Shown: positions 1-5,178, counted from the first letter of the stretch. The stretch is 12,891 nucleotides of DNA from DATBMA01 sp036555105 (GCA_036555105.1 DATBMA010000078.1:1-12891); one strand, 5' to 3'. Numbers and translations: made by a program. Notes: generated from the sequence alone by a model not told the origin.

Positions 1-61
1 GCACCAATCCGGTTGTCCACAGAGGATGAGTCGAAAATGATCAACGGTGATGGGCTGTTTT

Positions 62-136
62 TGGTGGGCGCTAGTGGGATCGAACCACTGACCTCTGCCG
101 TGTGAAGGCAGCGCTCTACCGCTGAGCCAAGCGCCC
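62..136 (-). tRNA. tRNA-Val (anticodon CAC)
   Basis: Read on the minus strand, the 7-bp acceptor stem pairs gggcgct (136-130) with agcgccc (72-66). Discriminator A73 is at 65. The anticodon arm is ctgcc-TTCACAC-ggcag, which places CAC at positions 34-36 and decodes GUG valine. The D arm (ggctcagcggtagagc) and the T arm (gGTTCGATcc) are canonical. The 3' CCA is encoded in the DNA (64-62). It is the last of four minus-strand tRNA genes in this window. Confidence 0.97.
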
Positions 137-145
137 GAGGCGTCG

Positions 146-174
146 ATCCTAGCGAGGGCAGGATTCCGTGTTTA
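146..174 (-). promoter_or_regulatory. Candidate promoter of tRNA-Val(CAC)
   Basis: On the minus strand a TAGGAT -10 hexamer (151-146) lies nine bases before the tRNA 5' end. TAAACA (174-169), a 4/6 match to TTGACA, lies 17 bases upstream of it. The -10 and following bases, TAGGATCGAC, nearly match those before the tRNA-Val(GAC) gene (TAAGATCGAC), which supports function. The -35 abuts the start of the divergent metallopeptidase gene. No transcript data are available, so this rests on motif and spacing. Confidence 0.5.
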
Positions 175-534
175 ATGGACCCAATGCAGCGGCGGGAATT
201 CGAGCGTGAGGTCGACAAAGCACTCGATCAACTGCCGGATTGGGTGCTCGAGAGAGTCGACAATCTCATCGTGGTGGTGGAAGAGCGTCCGTCAGCTGAT
301 CAGGACCCAGATGGCTCGATTCTCGGGATCTATGAAGGAGTCTCTTTGCTGGACCGAGGCAGCGACTATTGGGGAGAGCTGCCGGATCGCATCACGGTTT
401 TTCGGCAACCTCATCTGGCGCTCGAATTGCCCGACGCCGAACTGCGCCGAGAAATCCACCGAACGGTCCTCCACGAAGTCGCCCATTACCTCGGGATCGA
501 AGAAGACCGTCTGAGTGAGATCGGCTGGGACTGA
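175..534 (+). CDS. Minimal zincin-type metallopeptidase family protein (MMP-like, PF06262 type)
   Basis: A 119-residue soluble protein with a HExxH zinc-binding helix at residues 100-104 (HEVAHYLGI). The glycine is three residues after the second His, and an acidic residue (D111) follows as possible third ligand. This layout, the length of about 110-130 residues, the N-terminal FE..V..AL..LP segment and the central 'VVVE..P' strand fit the minimal metallopeptidase-like family. The physiological substrate of that family is not established, and proteolysis here is inferred only from the motif. The ATG at 175 gives the longest product. The ATG at 184 fits the family's N-terminus slightly better, and no strong ribosome binding site decides between them. 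It converges on the next gene with two bases between the stop codons. No signal peptide or membrane segment is visible. Confidence 0.85.
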   Translation: MDPMQRREFEREVDKALDQLPDWVLERVDNLIVVVEERPSADQDPDGSILGIYEGVSLLDRGSDYWGELPDRITVFRQPHLALELPDAELRREIHRTVLHEVAHYLGIEEDRLSEIGWD

Positions 535-536
535 GC

Positions 537-929
537 TCAGCTCCTGGTTCGCGGAATCCCGGCTTCTTTCAAGACCGACGCCGGCACTCCGGCCTGGCGC
601 CACGCCGGGTAAGTGATGCCCTTGCGTTCCGAGTAGGCGGCAGCCGACTCTACAAAGCCAGCCTCGAGTTCGGTCAGATCAATGGAGGTTTCCGCTTCCG
701 CCAGCGACCTTTCGAGCTCGATCCGGCTCTGGAGCAGGGTTACTCGCCGCAAAGCGTTGTCTTCGTCGTCGATTTTCGCTTGTAAGGCGGCAATCCTGTT
801 TTCGAGACTCACCGGGGTGACAGGCCTGCCGGGCTTCCTGCTACCGAGAGCATCGAGATAGGCCCTAATCGCCCTCGCCTCTGTGCGGCCCTGAACCAAC
901 GCTGCTTTGTGCTGGGCTGACATAGCCAT
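537..929 (-). CDS. Conserved actinobacterial protein of unknown function
   Basis: A 130-residue soluble, charged protein. From memory it matches an uncharacterised family common in Actinomycetota. Such proteins begin 'MSA.HKAAL.QGR.EA' and end with a 'YSERKGI.Y.AWR..GVP..VLK.AGI.R' block, and both ends are present here. The middle (about residues 45-95) is rich in Glu, Arg, Leu and Ala with heptad-like spacing, suggesting a helical hairpin or coiled coil. The ATG at 929 is chosen because AGAGGGAG lies six bases upstream. An in-frame ATG at 980 lacks such a site, and a second ATG at 923 is too close to it. The compact C-terminal block could be a small winged-helix or DNA-binding element, but that is a guess. 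No function is assigned. Confidence 0.8.
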   Translation of the reverse strand: MAMSAQHKAALVQGRTEARAIRAYLDALGSRKPGRPVTPVSLENRIAALQAKIDDEDNALRRVTLLQSRIELERSLAEAETSIDLTELEAGFVESAAAYSERKGITYPAWRQAGVPASVLKEAGIPRTRS

Positions 930-993
930 TTGACACTCCCTCTTAATGAGTTCAAGAGCGATATTGGCACGGTTCGCCAATTCCCCGCAAGTG

Positions 994-1013
994 AAAGGCC
1001 CCTATTTGGAGCC
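994..1013 (-). terminator. Possible intrinsic terminator after tRNA-Val(GAC)
   Basis: In minus-strand RNA, GGCUCC (1013-1008), loop AAAUA, and GGGGCC (1002-997) form a 6-bp hairpin with one G-U pair, followed by UUUC. It lies 20 bases past the tRNA 3' end and ahead of the RBS of the downstream minus-strand gene. The U-tract is short, so it may be weak or act as a processing element. Confidence 0.4.
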
Positions 1014-1032
1014 TGTGAGGCATAAATGAGGG

Positions 1033-1104
1033 TGGGCCCTAGAGGATTTGAACCTCTGACCTCTTCCGCGTCAAGGAAGCGCTCTACCCCTGAGCTAAGA
1101 GCCC
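1033..1104 (-). tRNA. tRNA-Val (anticodon GAC)
   Basis: Minus-strand cloverleaf: acceptor gggctct (1104-1098) pairs with agggccc (1040-1034) with one G-U pair, and discriminator A is at 1033. The anticodon arm cttcc-TTGACGC-ggaag gives GAC, decoding GUC/GUU valine. The D arm (agctcaggggtagagc) and T arm (gGTTCAAATcc) are normal. The bases after the discriminator read CCC, so CCA is not encoded and must be added after transcription, unlike the CAC isoacceptor in this window. Confidence 0.97.
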
Positions 1105-1113
1105 GGTGAGTCG

Positions 1114-1119
1114 ATCTTA
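1114..1119 (-). promoter_or_regulatory. Candidate -10 box of tRNA-Val(GAC)
   Basis: TAAGAT on the minus strand ends nine bases before the tRNA 5' end. The following CGAC is shared with the tRNA-Val(CAC) promoter at the same distance. No good -35 hexamer is visible at 16-18 bases, so only the -10 is called. Confidence 0.4.
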
Positions 1120-1150
1120 CCCGCGCCGGGGAATCGGGATCGTCCGTCGC

Positions 1151-1156
1151 TAGATT
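1151..1156 (+). promoter_or_regulatory. Candidate -10 box for a leaderless ZIP transporter transcript
   Basis: TAGATT lies seven bases before the GTG start at 1163, where transcription would begin on or next to the start codon. No Shine-Dalgarno sequence precedes that GTG. Leaderless mRNAs are common in actinobacteria. There is no convincing -35, so this is tentative. Confidence 0.3.
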
Positions 1157-1162
1157 TCGAAT

Positions 1163-1906
1163 GTGCCGCTCGACGCCCGTTCATTGCTCGAAGCGGCTTT
1201 TTGGGGAGCACTGGGGGCCTCGGCTCTCCTGGTCGGAGCGGCCATCGCCTACTGGGCCAATCCCAGCATCAAGGTCAATGCCGCGGTCATGGCCGTCGGA
1301 TCGGGAGTCCTGATCGGGTCCGTCGCCTTCGAGTTGATTGGGGACGCCATCGAGGTCGCTCCGCCGGCTCAGCTCACCGTCGCCCTTCTGGCCGGAGCAG
1401 GAGCATTCGCGCTGGGCGACTGGATCCTCGATCAGCGGGGTGGCGCCCAGCGCAAAGACGCTTCGGGTGAGCAGGCCAATGGCTCTCCGCTCGCCATCGT
1501 GCTCGGCTCGATCCTGGACGGCATCCCGGAGTCCTTCGTCCTCGGGCTGACGGTCCTGCAGGGAGCGATCAGCGTCCCTCTCCTGGCCGGGGTCATCATG
1601 TCCAACCTGCCCGAGGGAATGTCATCGTCGGCCGGCCTGAAGGCAGCCCACTGGCCGGCCCGCAGGGTCTTCCTGATGTGGATCGCGGTGGTAGCTCTCT
1701 CCGCAATCGCGGCCGCCGCTGGATACATCTTCTTCCAGACCATGTCGACATCCACCGGAGCCCTGGTCAATTGCTTCGCAGCGGGAGCGCTGCTGGCGAT
1801 GATCGCCGACACGATGTTGCCCGAGTCCTACGAAGTGGAGGGTGTCCTCACCGGACCACTCGTAACGGTCGGTTTGGCGATGTCGGTCTTCCTCGAGACT
1901 CTCTGA
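1163..1906 (+). CDS. ZIP-family divalent metal transporter
   Basis: A 247-residue polytopic membrane protein of the ZIP (zinc/iron permease) type, expected to carry Zn2+ or related metals across the cytoplasmic membrane. About eight hydrophobic segments are seen: near 12-30, 38-58, 70-90, 110-130, 134-155, 168-192, 198-215 and 228-246. A hydrophilic loop (about 91-107) lies between segments 3 and 4. The signature metal-site helices are present: GSILDGIPES (115-124; D119, E123) and SNLPEG (147-152; N148, E151). Asp replaces the His often seen first in the helix-4 motif, as in some bacterial ZIP proteins. The start is GTG at 1163; an in-frame TAG at 1151 rules out a longer product. The gene runs against the surrounding tRNA genes, and its stop is three bases from the tRNA-Cys 3' end. 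Metal specificity cannot be read from the sequence. Confidence 0.88.
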   Translation: MPLDARSLLEAAFWGALGASALLVGAAIAYWANPSIKVNAAVMAVGSGVLIGSVAFELIGDAIEVAPPAQLTVALLAGAGAFALGDWILDQRGGAQRKDASGEQANGSPLAIVLGSILDGIPESFVLGLTVLQGAISVPLLAGVIMSNLPEGMSSSAGLKAAHWPARRVFLMWIAVVALSAIAAAAGYIFFQTMSTSTGALVNCFAAGALLAMIADTMLPESYEVEGVLTGPLVTVGLAMSVFLETL

Positions 1907-1909
1907 TGT

Positions 1910-1983
1910 TGGAGGCGACGCCCGGAATTGAACCGGGGTAACGGGTTTTGCAGACCCGCGCCTAACCACTCGGCCACGTCGCC
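1910..1983 (-). tRNA. tRNA-Cys (anticodon GCA)
   Basis: Minus strand: acceptor ggcgacg (1983-1977) pairs with cgtcgcc (1920-1914). The discriminator is U73 (1913), the known identity base of tRNA-Cys, and CCA is encoded (1912-1910). The anticodon arm cgggt-CTGCAAA-acccg gives GCA, decoding UGC/UGU. It follows tRNA-Gly(GCC) by 31 bases, so the two are probably cotranscribed. Its 3' end lies three bases from the stop codon of the opposing ZIP gene. Confidence 0.97.
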
Positions 1984-1988
1984 GTGAG

Positions 1989-2008
1989 GCGACCGGAAGG
2001 CCGGTCGC
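1989..2008 (-). repeat. Perfect 8-bp hairpin between tRNA-Gly and tRNA-Cys
   Basis: GCGACCGG (1989-1996) and CCGGTCGC (2001-2008) are exact inverted repeats around a 4-base loop. It starts five bases before the tRNA-Cys 5' end and fills most of the spacer from tRNA-Gly. There is no U-tract, so termination is unlikely. A role in processing of the two-tRNA precursor is possible. Confidence 0.6.
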
Positions 2009-2014
2009 TACGAG

Positions 2015-2087
2015 AGCGGAAGACGGGGCTCGAACCCGCGACCTCAACCTTGGCAAGGTTGCGCTCTACCAGCTGAGCTACTTCCGC
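2015..2087 (-). tRNA. tRNA-Gly (anticodon GCC)
   Basis: Minus strand: acceptor gcggaag (2087-2081) pairs with cttccgc (2022-2016), and discriminator U is at 2015, as expected for tRNA-Gly. The anticodon arm caacc-TTGCCAA-ggttg gives GCC, decoding GGC/GGU. The D arm (agctcagctggtagagc) and T arm (gGTTCGAGcc) are canonical. CCA is not encoded. It is the first tRNA of the minus-strand group, 43 bases downstream of the dut stop codon. Confidence 0.97.
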
Positions 2088-2096
2088 AGGGGGCCA

Positions 2097-2102
2097 ATTG
2101 TA
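2097..2102 (-). promoter_or_regulatory. Candidate -10 box of the tRNA-Gly–tRNA-Cys unit
   Basis: TACAAT on the minus strand lies nine bases before the tRNA-Gly 5' end and closely matches the sigma-70-type -10 consensus. A -35 is not clear at the expected distance. The GC-rich spacer to the dut stop codon contains no terminator hairpin that I can support, so read-through from dut is also possible. Confidence 0.45.
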
Positions 2103-2130
2103 ATAGGCGGGGCGAGCCCCACCCATCCTG

Positions 2131-2565
2131 TCATCGCCCGGTGGAGCCGAAGCCATCCGCTCCCCGGGTACTCGGTGAGAGCGATTCAGCCACCACCCAC
2201 TGGACCGACGCAACCGGCACGATCACCAGCTGAGCGATGCGCTCCCCCCGCTGGAAGCCCACCGCCTCCGAACCGAGATTGACGAGGAGGACTTCGATCT
2301 CACCTCGATAACCGGCGTCGATCAGCCCCGGTGAGTTGACCAATGTGACTCCGTGCCGTCGGGCGAGCCCACTACGCGGGAGCACAAGCCCGGCATGGCC
2401 GATGGGGATTTCCACCGCCAGTCCCGTGCCAACCGCAGCCCTCTCTCCTGGGCCTAGCGAGAAGTCGATCCTGGCCATGAGGTCGAGCCCGGCGTCTCCC
2501 GGATGGGCCGGGACTGGCAGGGGTAGTTCGGGGTCGACGGATAGGGCGGTAACCTGAATGGGCAC
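2131..2565 (-). CDS. dut: dUTP diphosphatase (dUTPase)
   Basis: Hydrolyses dUTP to dUMP and pyrophosphate. This keeps uracil out of DNA and supplies dUMP for thymidylate synthesis. All five trimeric-dUTPase motifs are present in order (numbering from the GTG start): AGLDL (25-29), PRSGLA (63-68), GLIDAGYRGE (80-89, with the catalytic Asp), RGERIAQLVI (106-115) and the C-terminal RGADGFGSTGR lid motif. The 144-residue length is standard for the family. GTG at 2565 is preferred because a GAG triplet lies six bases upstream. A TTG at 2571 would add two residues but has no ribosome binding site. The gene is divergent from the membrane-protein gene at 2609 and is followed by tRNA-Gly. Functionally it belongs with the nearby nrdR in nucleotide-pool control. 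Confidence 0.96.
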   Translation of the reverse strand: MPIQVTALSVDPELPLPVPAHPGDAGLDLMARIDFSLGPGERAAVGTGLAVEIPIGHAGLVLPRSGLARRHGVTLVNSPGLIDAGYRGEIEVLLVNLGSEAVGFQRGERIAQLVIVPVASVQWVVAESLSPSTRGADGFGSTGR

Positions 2566-2608
2566 TGACAACTCAATGGGGCGGCGGGCGGACCACCACG
2601 GGGGAAAC

Positions 2609-3619
2609 GTGGCTACTGCTTACTGTACAGACTGCCGTTCAGCCGACGAGCTGTGCGATTTCCATCGGAGGGCCAGACACCTGGCTTCGACTTCGGTCGC
2701 CCCGCCCTCACCACGCGTTTCCTGGGAGAGCTCGACCCTCGAGCAGTTGGGCTTCGTCGATGCCCCTGCCATCTACAGCGAGCTCGCGCCTTCCAATCGC
2801 TCGTACCTCGATCCCGTCACCGGGCTGCCTGAGCCCGAACTCCCCGCCGACTGGAAGCCACAAAGGATCCGTCTCCGCCAGCTGACCAACTCTCATGCTC
2901 ATTGGGGAGCGATCGCCGGGCTCCTGGCGCTGGCAGCGCTGGCGGTGGCGGCCTACTTGATCTGGGATCGAGCAGGCCAGGAGCAGGCGGCCGAGCTTCA
3001 ACTGGCGGCGGGAGAGCTCTCCACCGCGCTTTCGGAGGTCGAGCCGGCTCTATCACTCCACGACCCGAGCGGGGCGGCCGCTGCTGCCACCTCGTTGTTG
3101 GCACTCGATGCATCTGCTCGTTCCCTCTTCGATCTGGCTTCGGGGCTCCCGGCCACCACCGAGAACACCATGCGAGCTGCCGCCGTGGAAGCCTCCTCGT
3201 CGGCCCTGACCCTCCGGTCAACGCTCGGGGCTGCCTGGTCTTATCGGGCACAGCTCGAGCCCCTCGGTCGGGTTCCCATTCTCGAGGACACTGGTGACCC
3301 GATTGAGATGTCGGAGGGGCTGACCGGGTGGCAGGTCGAGCTGGCTCCGCTGCTGGTCCCCACCGCCGCGGCGCCCGAGTTGACGGAGCACGCCACCGCG
3401 GTGGCCGAGTTCGTTGCGGGCCTCGAAGTCTGGAAGACGGAGTACCTCGACCGGCTGGCAGCCGGAGACTCACCTGGGGCCCGCCAGAGCCTCGATCGGC
3501 TCCAGAGCCAACTCGACAGGCTGACCTCGGATCTGTCGGTGGTCCTCGACGCGATGGCGGCAACGGCCACCGACAGCCTGCGCCAGGCCAGAGAGGCCTT
3601 GACCGAACTCAGTCCTTGA
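2609..3619 (+). CDS. Single-pass membrane protein with N-terminal Cys/His cluster, function unknown
   Basis: Not recognised as a named family. With the GTG start at 2609 the product has 336 residues. A putative zinc-binding cluster, CTDC-x6-CDFH (C6, C9, C16, H19), opens the protein. A Pro/Ser-rich linker of about 75 residues follows, then a Trp-flanked hydrophobic helix (about 99-118). The rest, about 215 residues, is Ala/Leu/Glu-rich and almost wholly helical, with no signal peptide. If the positive-inside rule holds (basic RIRLRQ before the helix), the Cys/His cluster is cytoplasmic and the helical domain lies outside. The GTG at 2609 is chosen because the metal cluster then sits at the N-terminus, GGGGGA precedes it, and the overlap with dut disappears. 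ATGs at 2558 and 2576 would also be open. The last 11 bases overlap the 3' end of nrdR on the other strand. Confidence 0.75.
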   Translation: MATAYCTDCRSADELCDFHRRARHLASTSVAPPSPRVSWESSTLEQLGFVDAPAIYSELAPSNRSYLDPVTGLPEPELPADWKPQRIRLRQLTNSHAHWGAIAGLLALAALAVAAYLIWDRAGQEQAAELQLAAGELSTALSEVEPALSLHDPSGAAAAATSLLALDASARSLFDLASGLPATTENTMRAAAVEASSSALTLRSTLGAAWSYRAQLEPLGRVPILEDTGDPIEMSEGLTGWQVELAPLLVPTAAAPELTEHATAVAEFVAGLEVWKTEYLDRLAAGDSPGARQSLDRLQSQLDRLTSDLSVVLDAMAATATDSLRQAREALTELSP

Positions 3620-4064
3620 TCTGCTCCTCGAGGGCGGCCATCTCGCGCTCGAAATCGGTGGCGTCCTGGAAGTCCTTGTGGACGCTGGCGAACCGTAGGT
3701 AGGCCACCTCGTCGATGGTCCGGAGACGGTCGAGCACCAACCGACCGATCTCCGTGGATGAGACCGGGGATCCCATGAGCCTGACCTCCGCCTCGATCTC
3801 GTCGACCGCCGCCGCCACGGCATCATCGGAGACAGGACGGTCGGTCAGCGCCGCCACCATGCCCAATTGGATCTTTCCCGTCTGGAAGGGCTCCAGACGC
3901 CCGTTGCGCTTTCGCACCAGGATCTGAGCCTCGGCCCGCTCATAGGTGGTGAAGCGGTGTCCGCAGTTGGGGCACTCTCGCCGCCTCCGGATCGAGGAAC
4001 CCTGATCGGCCGGCCTGCTGTCGATGACCCTGGTATCGGCGGTTCCACAGGTCGGACATCGCAT
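3609..4064 (-). CDS. nrdR: Transcriptional repressor NrdR
   Basis: NrdR is a zinc- and nucleotide-binding repressor of ribonucleotide reductase genes, sensing (d)ATP through an ATP-cone. The 151-residue length is typical. The N-terminal zinc ribbon shows CPTC (C3, C6) and CPNC (C31, C34), followed by the conserved RRRxCPxCxxRFTTYE block. The ATP-cone covers about residues 46-136, beginning VRKRNGRLEPF. ATG at 4064 starts exactly at the conserved 'MRCPxC'. No clear ribosome binding site is present, but the stop codon of the LysM gene is only 22 bases upstream on the same strand, so translational coupling and a shared SOS-controlled promoter are likely. No NrdR box was noticed in the window; its targets would be nrd operons elsewhere. 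Confidence 0.96.
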   Translation of the reverse strand: MRCPTCGTADTRVIDSRPADQGSSIRRRRECPNCGHRFTTYERAEAQILVRKRNGRLEPFQTGKIQLGMVAALTDRPVSDDAVAAAVDEIEAEVRLMGSPVSSTEIGRLVLDRLRTIDEVAYLRFASVHKDFQDATDFEREMAALEEQIKD

Positions 4065-4086
4065 GGCGGCAGGATACCGGTCGGGG

Positions 4087-4371
4087 TCAGGCCTCCACCT
4101 CGGAGACCAGCAGCACCTGGCCGGGATGGATCTCGGCCGTGTCGAGCTGGTTATCGGTCATCAGCCGGTGGACCACTGCCCTGACGTCCTCTTCCTCCCC
4201 CGCTACCCGTCCGGCAATCGTCCACAGGGTGTCACCGGCCTCGACCGTGTAGCGGGCGGGCGGGGCAGGAGGCTCGCCTGCCTCCACCCTGGCCGTGACG
4301 AGGAGGAAGACCGAAACCATCGCCGTGAGGAGGATCAACAGCCTGAGGGAAGGCTGATGGCGTGTCGGCAT
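4087..4371 (-). CDS. LysM-domain membrane protein, probable SOS cell-division inhibitor (YneA/ChiZ-like position)
   Basis: A 94-residue protein. It has a short basic N-terminus, one hydrophobic helix (about 9-28, ending in 'TARVEAGE', which could also be a signal anchor), a Pro-rich linker and a LysM peptidoglycan-binding domain (about 40-88: YTVEAGDTLWTIA … IHPGQVLLV). ATG at 4371 is chosen because AGGAGGGAG lies just upstream; a longer reading frame extends back into the operator region and is rejected. Genes of this architecture lie divergent to lexA in Bacillus (yneA), Mycobacterium (Rv2719c/chiZ) and Corynebacterium (divS region), where the products delay division during the SOS response. 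That role here is inferred from synteny, architecture and the SOS boxes in its promoter. No catalytic domain is visible, so a division block by interaction is more likely than wall hydrolysis. Confidence 0.85.
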   Translation of the reverse strand: MPTRHQPSLRLLILLTAMVSVFLLVTARVEAGEPPAPPARYTVEAGDTLWTIAGRVAGEEEDVRAVVHRLMTDNQLDTAEIHPGQVLLVSEVEA

Positions 4372-4433
4372 CGGGTCTCCCTCCTCGAACAGGGCCTCCG
4401 GGGGCCTTCCCCGGCCACGTCCCCTCGGATGAC

Positions 4434-4445
4434 GAACGGACGTTC
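4434..4445. promoter_or_regulatory. SOS box 1 (LexA operator)
   Basis: GAACGGACGTTC fits the actinobacterial/Bacillus-type LexA site GAAC-N4-GTTC exactly, and is flanked by C…G to give CGAAC…GTTCG. It covers the predicted transcription start of the LysM gene. Confidence 0.85.
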
Positions 4446-4451
4446 GATGCC

Positions 4452-4479
4452 ATCCTATCGAACAGCTGTTCGCTGTCAA
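4452..4479 (-). promoter_or_regulatory. Promoter of the LysM–nrdR unit
   Basis: The minus strand carries a perfect TTGACA -35 (4479-4474), a 16-base spacer, and a TAGGAT -10 (4457-4452). SOS box 2 lies wholly in the spacer and box 1 covers the expected start point, so bound LexA should block RNA polymerase. This is the clearest sigma-70-type promoter in the window. Confidence 0.75.
4460..4471. promoter_or_regulatory. SOS box 2 (LexA operator)
   Basis: GAACAGCTGTTC is a perfect 12-base palindrome within TCGAAC…GTTCGC. It sits between the -35 and -10 of the LysM promoter. It is likely the strongest LexA site of the group because the central four bases are also symmetrical. Confidence 0.9.
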
Positions 4480-4483
4480 GCAC

Positions 4484-4495
4484 GAACAGATGTTT
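4484..4495. promoter_or_regulatory. Imperfect SOS box 3
   Basis: GAACAGATGTTT differs at the last base from GAAC-N4-GTTC. It overlaps the first bases of the candidate lexA -35 (4494-4499). Its core is the same as the box upstream of recA (GAACAGATGTTC) apart from that base, suggesting a weaker operator. Confidence 0.6.
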
Positions 4496-4522
4496 GGTTT
4501 CGGCTGAGCGGCCCGTTAGCCT
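4494..4522 (+). promoter_or_regulatory. Candidate lexA promoter
   Basis: TTGGTT (4494-4499) and TAGCCT (4517-4522) are spaced by 17 bases. This predicts a start near 4529, inside SOS box 4, with box 3 overlapping the -35. The hexamers are moderate matches. The operator placement, which is the usual layout for LexA autorepression, is the stronger argument. Confidence 0.5.
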
Positions 4523-4527
4523 GGCGA

Positions 4528-4539
4528 GAACACCTGTTC
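4528..4539. promoter_or_regulatory. SOS box 4 (LexA operator)
   Basis: GAACACCTGTTC fits GAAC-N4-GTTC exactly. It ends one base before the lexA ribosome binding site (GGAGG, 4541-4545) and covers the predicted start of transcription, so it should mediate lexA autoregulation. Confidence 0.85.
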
Positions 4540-4553
4540 GGGAGGTTGAGATA

Positions 4554-5174
4554 ATGGCGGATAAGACCGATCTGAGCGAGCGCCAGCAGGAGATCCTGGC
4601 CCTGATCACCGATTCGGTGGCCAAACGGGGATACCCACCCTCGGTGAGGGAATTGGGCGCCTCGCTCGGCTTGTCATCGCCCTCCAGCGTCCACAATCAC
4701 TTGTCGAGCCTGGTCGAGGCCGGCTACATAAGACGCGACCCCACCAAACCGAGGGCGATCGAAGTCGTCGGTGCCCGCCCGCGCAATCGCACTTCCACGC
4801 GAGAGGTGCCTGTCCTGGGCCGCATCGCTGCCGGCTCTCCCATTGCGGCGGTGGAGGACGTCAAAGAGGTCCTCACCCTCCCCACCGAGCTCACCGGTCG
4901 GGGGCCGGTCTTCATGCTCGAGGTGCGTGGCACCTCGATGATCGACGACGGCATCCTCGATGGCGACCTGGTGGTCGTGGAGCGAGGTGCTGAATTCGCG
5001 GACGGGGACATCGTGGCGGCGCTCATCGACGGCTCCGAGGCGACGGTCAAGCGGATCAAGCGTCGCAGGGACGAGGTCACTCTGATTCCGGCCAACCCGG
5101 CGCTTTCGCCGCAGACCTACACCGAGGGAGTCGAAGTGATCGGCCGGGTGGTCTCGGTCCTACGCCGGCTATGA
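4554..5174 (+). CDS. lexA: SOS repressor LexA
   Basis: LexA represses DNA-damage genes and inactivates itself by RecA-stimulated autocleavage. The protein has 206 residues. The N-terminal winged helix-turn-helix (about 6-72) has the typical LTxRQxEIL-like start (LSERQQEIL) and the recognition region PPSVRELGASLGLSS (28-42). A linker leads to the S24-type peptidase domain, with the Ala93-Gly94 cleavage site (RIAAGSPI), nucleophile Ser128 (GTSMIDDGI) and general base Lys166 (EATVKRI). All catalytic elements are intact. ATG at 4554 follows GGAGG by eight bases. In-frame codons upstream run through the operators and are not coding. It is divergent from the LysM gene and converges with dapF, whose stop lies four bases beyond. 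Confidence 0.98.
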   Translation: MADKTDLSERQQEILALITDSVAKRGYPPSVRELGASLGLSSPSSVHNHLSSLVEAGYIRRDPTKPRAIEVVGARPRNRTSTREVPVLGRIAAGSPIAAVEDVKEVLTLPTELTGRGPVFMLEVRGTSMIDDGILDGDLVVVERGAEFADGDIVAALIDGSEATVKRIKRRRDEVTLIPANPALSPQTYTEGVEVIGRVVSVLRRL

Positions 5175-5178
5175 CCCG

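Noticed and set aside
13..21. TTGTCCACA, an exact actinobacterial-type DnaA box
   Set aside because: It is a single copy with no further clustered boxes, no AT-rich region and no dnaA/dnaN neighbours. One 9-mer can occur by chance, so no origin is called.
62..1104. tRNA-Val genes as attachment sites of an integrated element around the metallopeptidase
   Set aside because: No integrase and no repeated tRNA 3' end beyond the two true tRNA genes were found. The genes between look like ordinary chromosomal ones.
2817..3563. 248-codon minus-strand frame opposite the membrane protein gene
   Set aside because: Its Arg/Pro-rich translation without hydrophobic core is typical of a GC-rich antisense frame. 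The plus-strand frame has a membrane helix and a Cys/His cluster.
4372..4479. Longer N-terminus for the LysM protein
   Set aside because: It would translate the promoter and SOS boxes. ATG at 4371 has a strong ribosome binding site.
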